Made by a program: the position numbers and the translations under genes. The notes beneath the pieces were generated by a model. That model was not told the origin of the DNA. It did no database searches and saw nothing but the letters and a program-made list of their open reading frames with translations. DNA of 64,000 nucleotides from Siderastrea siderea (Eukaryota; Cnidaria; Anthozoa; Scleractinia; Rhizangiidae), in assembly GCA_964030785.1 (NCBI GenBank), contig OZ034968.1, positions 49,793,230 to 49,857,229 on the forward strand. Reading direction: 5' to 3'. This document shows, piece by piece, positions 55,457 through 64,000 of the stretch (its first letter is position 1; each line of letters starts with the position of its first letter).

Positions 55457-58400
55457 ATGAAGTAAGCTTAAGTTTTATATAATAATCTTTAATAATCTTT
55501 AATCCAAATCACACCATAAAAGGCATATAAGGATACAGAGTACAAACTAGCGGTTTCTAAGAGAAAGTGAAGTACTCGCGGCCACAGACAAAGAAAAAAC
55601 AATATGTTACCAGAGGTATTTTTCTATACCCAGCGAAATACAGAAAAGAGGCCTCTGCTAGCAGGGTAGAGCGAGTAAGACTTAAGTTTTAGCATGATTT
55701 TTTACATCGGAGTATTGTGCTAAAATCGTGGCGATTGGGCATTGAACAACTTTTCACTGCATATAGTCAACGTTTTGCCGCAAGTCTCCTGAAGTTCCTT
55801 CTCCACTTACACCTACTGTATTCTCCAGATTATTCGCGTAGCTATTTCCGAATATATATATCTTATTAGACGGTTTGATGTGTAGTATGGCTGGATATTT
55901 TACGAGTCACGCAGTATTTTGGCGAGCCTTTAAGTTATTTATTATCCAACTGAACTTACTTTTGCCTAGACTTGCCCCAAGTCGCTCGTTTTTCTTTGTA
56001 TCTATAGTTACTTAAATAAAATCGCTTTGAAATCAAGCGCGAAAGATCACTTGAGTAAAATCGCCTTTGAAATCGCGCGCGAGAGATCGCGCGGGATTCA
56101 TTTGTGTGAACGCGCGCGCGAAGGAAAACAAATGACACTTCATCGAGGAATGGCTCGGAACGAGCGACTTGTGTCACCTGCAGGAAATCGATTCTAGCTG
56201 ACGTTTTTTGCCGCGAAAATATTGCATCATTTCGTGTGCATTGAGTTGGTTTCTTTTATCGTGTTGACGTCAGTTTCGTGCGCCGTGTGCAGTTGACACG
56301 CGCCGTGCCGTGGCGTGTGTCAAAATTGCGATTTTCTTCCCTTTTTTGTGGGAAATCATACTCAAGGCCCTTGATGGCTCTCTCATTTCTGTAAGATTTA
56401 AAAGGGACAGGTACAAAAGAAGACATTTGTAATGTTTGTTCCAAAACTGGTTTAACTGCCGATGTGAGAAGGAAACAAGTCTACTCAAGAAGTAAAAAGT
56501 TAAACGCAAGCTTGTCTCGCGAGCAGAGCGCGCTAAGTTTGCGGGCAGAGCGCGCTCAGTAAGTTCGCGCGCAATAATATGATTGACATAATCTCGATGG
56601 CGTCACCGGTGGAAAAATCCACCGGTGACGCCACATTTCAGAATTGGCGCGCTGCAGGTGAGACAAGTCGCTTGTTCAACCTCGTCCCCAGGGTCTTATC
56701 GCTTTTCAATATGGCGGCGGCTCGGGAGAAGACCCTGGCACATAGCGACCTAAAACGGTCGCTGATTGGCGCCATTCTTACATGAGTTCTGATTGGTTTA
56801 TGTCTTCCAAAAGCAAAGATGGCGGATCTTTGTGGGTTCTTCCTGCAACCCAAACATTGCTATTTCTAGGTCTCTGTGATGTGAAAGCTGAACAGTTTTT
56901 CTGTTTGACAATTTACAAAACTGCAGCTGTTCCGTATGAGGAAGATCTGAAGTACCAAACCCAAGATTCGTAGATTATTCGGGTTAAAAGTTCCTCGATC
57001 GCGATCGGCTGGTGATCTACGTAAGAACCTTACCAATCGTCAATGTGCACGATACCTTAGAGTTTTGGAATGGCAGTCGCTGGATATAATGTGGCGTAGT
57101 GGACTGTGAAATACTTAATGGTAATGTACTTGCTCCGATTTTTTGTCATAAATAAAGCATAATCGCGCACTAATTATTTGTGTTTCCATGGTCATTGAAA
57201 ACTTGTAAGGCACTTGTATGTCTTATGTATGTATTGTTTTATTTATACATGTTAGATTCATTCGCAAAATTGCCCTATCGCTGCGAATTTGCTGTGCAAT
57301 TAAGGAATCTAATAAAAATGAAAAACCGGTGTAAATCAAATAAAATTATATAAAATAACTTAAATGAGTCAGCTGCTGCTTAGGGCATTCCATTCTTTGA
57401 TAAATTTGTAGAAGCTAAATTTACAGATGCTGTTGCTATAGCTGCTGATATTAATAAATAATTTCAAGTGCGGAGAACAAGTTGCTTGGATAGGCAAATT
57501 AGGTAATTTGAGGATTTCCATCGCAGGGATAAATAGCTTTATACACATTGGACGGCTACATGCACGTGATTCTACAACGTTGCTTTAATTATTAAGTTAC
57601 TCAGAATGGTTGAGACTGTTCCAAGTTCACACTTGTAGAAGTGAATTGAATGAATTTAGAGGGTGTTTTTAGTCCTTCCACACCATGAGAGTGTTTCTGC
57701 TTACGGGGACTCATGCAGCTAACTACTGGCATTTTCAAGGCGTGACTTAACTGGGGTAATATAAACCTGAATCTTAAATATATGATAGTGATGTGGGCAA
57801 TGGGACAGAACTGAGCTGTGTTCATGAGCTTGCTAGGATTTTCAAGGCAAGGCCTAATTTGGGTTCACAAGCCTGATTCTCCTTGGTATCAGGACAGCTA
57901 GCCAGGATTACATTTTCAAAAATTATTGGTAACTTGTCAGTGAAGTTTTAGTGATCATAACACGATAAGGCAGCCAATTGCTTAGGAGTAAACCATGCTT
58001 CCAAGCTTGCTAATCCCAAAAAGGGATTGTAACATATTTGCTGTAATCTTTTGAATGGCAGACTGCTTCTGTGTTGTTGCTTGAAGGTGGAGTTGAGAAC
58101 TAGACATCGTGAGCATCCAACTGCCAGGGCTAGTGAATTACTATTCTAATTTTGTGGAAGGGATTTCCTGTGCAAGTTACCATAACCCATGCCCCTCTTA
58201 GTGTCTAAATATCAAGGGGTAGGGGATTGATGGTGTGAAGAATGTAAGGGACCTGGAATTTGCAACAAAATGTTTTCTATTTTTCATAATTCACAACATA
58301 CTTTTTTTCAGGTTAGCATTTTTTGCCAAACAGGCATGGAATTTGACCTTGCACTCATTGATATTGTCAGGTTATAACTTCATGACTTGTCATTATTCTC

Positions 58401-61400
58401 ACCTCCCTGTTACTTGAATTTTCTGTCACCATATTCAATTTATTGCCAGTCAAATACATTAAATGGCCACTGGAAAAATAAATTGTCCTTCTTAGAAGGG
58501 ATAATGTTGCCTCTAACATATATAAATGTATGTATGGCACTTGATTTGATCATGTTTCCTTTTATTTTTCAAACATCAACAAAAATGTGATATCAACATA
58601 AGAGCACCCTAGGTTGATAGCAAGTTATATTGTGTTATATTTCCTTTACTCAATGTTAATTTTAAATTCTCATTAAAGAACTTCATTAAAATAGTCATTT
58701 TTTCTCCTTTTCTTCTTGAACCCCCCATTTCCCATTGATTTCCATTTTTAAACAGTTCCAAACTTCACCCAAATAACTCAATTCATTGAAGTACTCAAGG
58801 AGGAAATTTCTTAAAACCTATAAAGGAATATTATCCCCAGCACTGGTTGAACAAACAAAGAGGACTGTATCTATCAACTGTTCAAATGCTTTATTTGCCC
58901 ATTCTTTACAGGCGCTTATTTTACTAAATTCTAACAGCGAAGATTACACACATAACTTTTTCCAAAAGTAAATTGTTGTTGATATCATACCTTATCATTA
59001 GCCCAATCAGTTATTAATAACACAAGTGTGTTAGTATTGGACACTCGTCTACAATGATATTTCTAACAATATTAACAGTAAATAATAAATAAATACAAAC
59101 GATATTTCTAACTCAAAAAAACATGCACATAAAGTATCATGAGGAAATATTTGTAAACTGGACAGCTAAAGCACAGAAAGCAGTATTGAAAGTGACAAAT
59201 CCTAGGAGATCTGCAATTGAACAAGCAAATATGTAGACAGGAATGGGACTAAATAAATCCAACAATGTCAACATGACCACGGTTCCCTTTAAAGCCACAC
59301 CTGGGTTTTGCTGGATTAAACACCACTAACTGTTTGACTATGCAATTGCAACATGGCTCTCTGGAAGAGCACTTGCAATAAATGGGATGCTGTAACTTCT
59401 AAATAAATCTTATGATGATGATGAACAATGATTCGTCCCTCATCTCAAGCATACCAGCCCTTACCGGTATTTTATTGTAAGCTCTAAAGATGACGAAATG
59501 TTAAAAATGTTCAAAGACTTATGTAATCACTCCTAAATATAAATAAACATGAGCATTTTTTTTTATCTCCAGTGGTTGAACAGGATAATGAGAAGTGTTA
59601 CCCATGAATTGAAAAGCTCAAGAAACAGATTGCTATGGGATAGCAAGCAGAGTAAAGTAACTTAAGATTACATACAAACTTTGTTACTTGAACATATAAA
59701 TCTTTGAAAATAAAAAGAAAGTTGCAAATAGATGTGCAGTCCATGCTAGGGTATACTATGCCAAAGATCTTTGGTATGGATCAATCCATAAACAAACAGT
59801 CATAAGAGTCATAAACAAACAGTCATAAGAGTTACATTTACCAAACCAAGTTGGCTAGGATCAGCAAGTAAAAAATAAATAGACTGGTTGAGCATAAATA
59901 GATAAATAAATAAATAATTTGCAACAATTTACCGTAAGATAAATTATGCCAAAAGCCGCCTATCCTCATGAAACAAAAATACACGTTCGTTCGAGTGTAT
60001 TCGTAAGCGAACAATTTCACTTGATCAACATTTAAAAACAAGTGGTCAGGGGAAGATGTAAGACTTCAGCTTAAATTACCCTGATTATTTTCTATTTTGC
60101 GCGTGATCTATGAGTTCGGCGAGCTTTATACTGTACGCACAAACCATATTAAATGAACGGCCAAAACAAGACCTCTAACACTTTGCCGTGTTCCTAAAGC
60201 CCGTATATGTATAACTTGTCTTTGTTTTTCTCTTTTTCTTCACGCATGTTTGAACCAACCTTCAGCCTTGTTTATCTTGTTTATCTTGACCTCAGCCGTA
60301 ATCTCATACCCAGATCTTCTCACTCACTTCGCCTTAGCCGCCATTTTGAATACATTTCCATCCTCGTTGGAAATTTTGGTCACGTGATTCTGCTGTGTGC
60401 CAGGGTCTTCTCCCGAGCCGCCGCCATATTGAAAAGCGAGAACACCCTGGGGACGAGGTTGGTCGCTTGTTCCGCACGATCCTCCGCCATTTTGTTTTTC
60501 ATGCTCGCGCGCGCCCTCCGTTTCCGTATCCAGCGGTCTGCGAATCTAACGAGCGACTTGGAGCAAGTCTAACTTTTGCCCAAAAGGACAATTTTGTGAA
60601 ATCATTTTATTGTCGCGTGACATTGCGTTACTCAACATGACCAGCAATACGATTTTTGATTGGCTAATACGCACAAACCGGTTAAACAAGTTTTCTAACA
60701 ACCGAAATATAAATGCTGATTGTAATTATTGTATGCTTAAGTGAAAGTGATTGGAAAATATCAATGCATGGTAATATTTTAATGACCTAAAAAGATTTAA
60801 GTATAGGCTTTGCCTGTTTGATTATCACTTGTATCATAAAGAACGGCCTACATTGAGTATACATATCAGTTTAATAATATTTTTTCAGGCGCTCTGGTAT
60901 TGTACATGAAGCTGGTCCAACACCAAAACGAACGAAATCAGATTTGCCAACAATTCTTGCCACTGTAAACAGCAGTAGACTGGAAGAGAAACATTGCAGA
61001 TCTTGGACGGAGGACATAGACATTCCTGATCTACCTGCATTAAAGTAAGTGTTGTAAAAGTACTGTAAACATGTTAATGTTCGCTAGCGTTTAATTTCTT
61101 GACCTTCAAAATGGCGACCTTCAATTTGACCTTCCATGACCTTGGAAGGTCAAAATGAAAAGTTACATTAATTAATATTAAACACTAAGGCCAAACAAAA
61201 ATGACCTTCCAAATGGCGACCTTCGTTTTTTGGCCCAACGAAATGGCACTAGAAATATGTCTTGTAAATCATGGTCTGCAAAAACATATCGCATTATGTA
61301 ATATGATTCACAAAAGTTAAGTTTGATTTATTAAGCCGCGGCTACACGAGCGATTTTTTGCTTGCGATGGTGATGCGATTTTTTTTAAATTGTCGCGTCG

Positions 61401-63347
61401 CCAGCGCGCGGCGAAAATCGCCTGTGTAGCCACCCTCTGACAAGTCCGTGATTTAGTCGCAAAAAATTCAACTCATTGAATTTCTCGCGATTTTTTTCTG
61501 CGATTTTTTCATCTGTCGCATCACCTGTGCGAGGGTGGCTACACATGCGATTTTCTCCGCGCGCTGGTGACGCGACAATTTTCAAAAAAATCGCATCACC
61601 ATCGCAAGCAAAAAATCGCTCGTGTAGCCGCGGCTTTATTCTCTCAAATTTTTCTTTCAGGCTGAAGATCGAAAGTGATGAAGGATTCATTACAGTTCGC
61701 GGTTATCCTTATCTCATGACGAAGTCGTTGAAAGCAGCATTGTTACACATCATAGACGATTTGGTGGCAGAACTTCAAACTGCAGCACACGAAAGACGAA
61801 AGGTTTTGATATACTACGGGATTCCAGCAATTGGAAAATCTGTTACCGCACAAGTATTAGAGTCCTATCTAGGATTGGTTTATGGAGTTACTTGGTTCGG
61901 AAGCTTCTCTCATAAGATGAATGCAGCTGACACTGAGGCAACAGTAAATGCAATGATGAAGCCTCCTCCATCTGATCCCAACGTACATGTACATGTACCT
62001 GATCCCATAGAAGCGAAGGTGTTAATTTTTGACCAGGTCAACTGTGACATCATTTCGGCAACCAAATTACTTTCAGTTTGTAGGGGTCGTGAGTTCCCCA
62101 TCATAATGTTCACCTCTGGACATTTTGTTCCAAGTAGCGACTGGATTAAATGTCCCAAGAAAGTCAAAGTAGAAACTATTCATATGACACTGACCGTTGA
62201 GGAAGGAGTTACATTGACAGAACTGAGTGAGGAGACTGTGACACAATTAATGAAAGTTTCCCCAACTTGCGGGGCACTGCTACATATGACTGTAGACGAG
62301 GACACTACTACTGAAGAGAAGAAAGAACAGGGCATGGTGGACTACACAGATTCTGCGCTTTCGCAAATAGTGCCAATAGTGTGGTATAGGTGTTATACCG
62401 AGATTCAACAGCACTCCTTTGAAGAGGCCAAACAGATGAAGGTCTTCAGGACGACTATCCGGGACATGCAACATGTTCTATCATTCATGCAAGACAAGGA
62501 AGATGATAACGACAAATCCTTCAATGCCATTTGGAAGCAGATCTTCCCCTTTGACATGAAGGATGAAACCCCAGAAGATCAGCTGGCTTTCAAGTTCTTC
62601 CCTTTCACAGACACAGGCTTTGAGATTGCCCCAGGTGAACAGCTGAGATTCTTTACATTTTGTAGGCGACTGGACCGTGGCGACAAAGCAATGCTCGAAA
62701 ATGCTCGGGCTGTGTTTGAAGCTAGCACTGGATCTCTTAAAGGGCTATGTTTCGAATTGATTGTTCGCCTTTATTGTCGCATCAATCAGTGTGGACTGCG
62801 TCCCACCGATATGTATGCAGATGAATTCCATGGCGTACAGATTTGTGAGGCCTTTGATTGCAAACGACTTGTTGATCAGTTGTTTTGCAAAGATAACTGC
62901 ACAAAAGCAGCATCTCATGATGTCAACATTTGGTTTTCACTTGATGTTTCGGGAAAACAGAAATTTCCAGGGTATGATTTCGTCTTAGTTTCTGGACGAT
63001 CCGACCATAAAAAAAAATCATTTTCCCTTGGTTTAATGTATCTTATTCAATTAACGGTCAGTCTTTCCAGTAAAACCCTGGATAAGCAATCCATCATGGT
63101 CAGGGAGTACAACAAATTTATGTGCGAATTGAGCCGTCAGAAGTGTATCAAAGGAGACGATTGGCTGAAAGTAGCATGTTACATTTGTATGCCTTATGCC
63201 CAGACCCAGACTGTGCTAGAAGAAACCCTGCAATTAAAACAAGAACACAAGGAAGAACTTCGGCATATAACTGAGAACCCCAGAGAATCCCTATGTGCTA
63301 AAGTGATTTATACTGAACTACGTATCATAAAACCTCTGAAATCTTAA
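55457..63347 (+). CDS. P-loop NTPase with nuclease-like C-terminus, Crinkler/RHS-type effector-like; copy B
   Basis: Exons 55457-55461, 60889-61044 and 61661-63347. The coding sequence appears identical to copy A, so the domain description there applies. It contains the same transposon in intron 1 and the same MITE in intron 2, which shows that A and B separated after both insertions and that C branched off before them. Confidence 0.65.
56677..60461. mobile_element. 3.8-kb TIR transposon, copy B
   Basis: Same element and TSDs (56667-56676 and 60462-60471) as 3188-6972; carried by the segmental duplication rather than an independent insertion. Confidence 0.85.
61334..61635. mobile_element. 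PIF/Harbinger-type MITE, copy B
   Basis: Same element, position and TTA flanks as 7845-8146. Confidence 0.88.
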
Positions 63348-64000
63348 GGGCTCTTCCAGAAAAAAACGTGTGGGGGGGGGGGGGACAAACTTATTTGACC
63401 CATGGGTTCATCCTAGTAATTTGTTGAAATCCAGTAAAAACTCTTGGTAACAAATATTACATGGTTGGCATAGCTTTGGTGATATTGGAAAGGGTTTAAA
63501 CAAATTCCTGGGATGAACCCATGGGTCCAATTAGTTTCCAATATCACCCAAGCTTGGGTGATATGGTGGACCCATGGGTTCCCCTCCTCCTCCCCTCCCC
63601 TCCCATCCCCTCCTTTCCTGGCCCCAGTCCCCCCTCGCCTCCCCGAAAGCCGCTATGCAGGCTAGCTATTTGATTGTTCCCTCAATTAAAATTTTTGAAA
63701 AAGGTGAGCAAATATGGAAGTTATAAAACAGACATATATCTATTTTTCTCATTTTCTCTTGGAACCAGAATTCGAAGTGCCACGCAGACCTTATATTTTG
63801 TACCTTTTAATTTTAATTTTGATATGGTGGACCCATGGGTTCATGCAAGTAATTTGTTGACATTGAGTATACTTATCAGTTTAGTTTAGTTAGTTGACTT
63901 AGCACCGACTTTGAAATTCATATGCTGTTTCGCATTCAGCTTGGGTTAATGATTTTAATGATTCTAATAAAAATAAAGATTTAGAAACACATCTCACTTG

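Larger units (their letters stand above)
53490..64000 (+). repeat. Segmental duplication, right copy (pairs with 1-10511)
   Basis: Same content and order as 1-10511 at a constant offset of 53489, running off the window end. Includes the satellite blocks (53674-54886, 63394-63579), the hairpin (56598-56633), the G-run (63372-63384), the C-rich tract (63580-63644) and the intergenic stretch after it. Confidence 0.95.

Overview
The window reads as nuclear DNA of a metazoan, most likely an anthozoan cnidarian (coral or sea anemone). The basis is intron-bearing genes with GT-AG splice sites, replication-dependent-histone-type 3' stem-loops, cut-and-paste transposons with TIRs and TSDs, and terminal motifs (for example CAACCTCGTCCCCAGGGT and the CACGCAACGCTC/GAGCGTTGCGTG pair) that I remember as common in coral and sea-anemone DNA. 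The taxon is an inference. There is no operon structure, no CRISPR array, and I found no rRNA or tRNA gene.

Layout. (1) 1-10511 and 53490-64000 are direct, almost identical copies. Each carries an orphan exon, a minisatellite block and a three-exon gene (1968-9858; 55457-63347) for a P-loop NTPase with a nuclease-like C-terminus resembling Crinkler/RHS-type effectors. Intron 1 holds a 3.8-kb TIR transposon with 10-bp TSDs and intron 2 a 302-bp PIF/Harbinger-type MITE. A third gene copy (24848-28625) lacks both insertions and preserves the two empty sites. (2) 10.7-24.6 kb is a cluster of long palindromes (12806-16969 and 20412-24598, arms about 1.92 kb) with a rearranged mini-palindrome between them (17046-18578). 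Each arm carries an intronless chromodomain gene followed by three histone-like stem-loops, plus CCAAT, TATA-like and E2F-like motifs. The central spacer lies in opposite orientations in the two palindromes. (3) 30.2-43.2 kb is a minisatellite of about 101-bp units with higher-order repeats and one orientation switch; satellite blocks of the same family are scattered elsewhere. (4) 43.3-49.2 kb is a minus-strand multi-exon gene of unrecognised family whose visible internal exons are all phase 1-1; two of them are tandem duplicates and an expanded 24-bp coding minisatellite forms part of the protein. (5) 46.8-51.3 kb holds pogo-like TA-flanked elements. (6) 51.3-53.5 kb is satellite and exon debris leading into the second 10.5-kb copy.

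How the parts may work together (inference). In the least disturbed arrangement (22.7-28.6 kb) the chromodomain gene, its stem-loops, an E2F/CCAAT region and the NTPase-nuclease gene lie consecutively on one strand. This suggests a repeated cassette whose chromodomain gene could be expressed like a replication-dependent histone. The two flanking copies have lost the chromodomain part and the E2F-like sites, and their 5' regions begin with satellite DNA instead.
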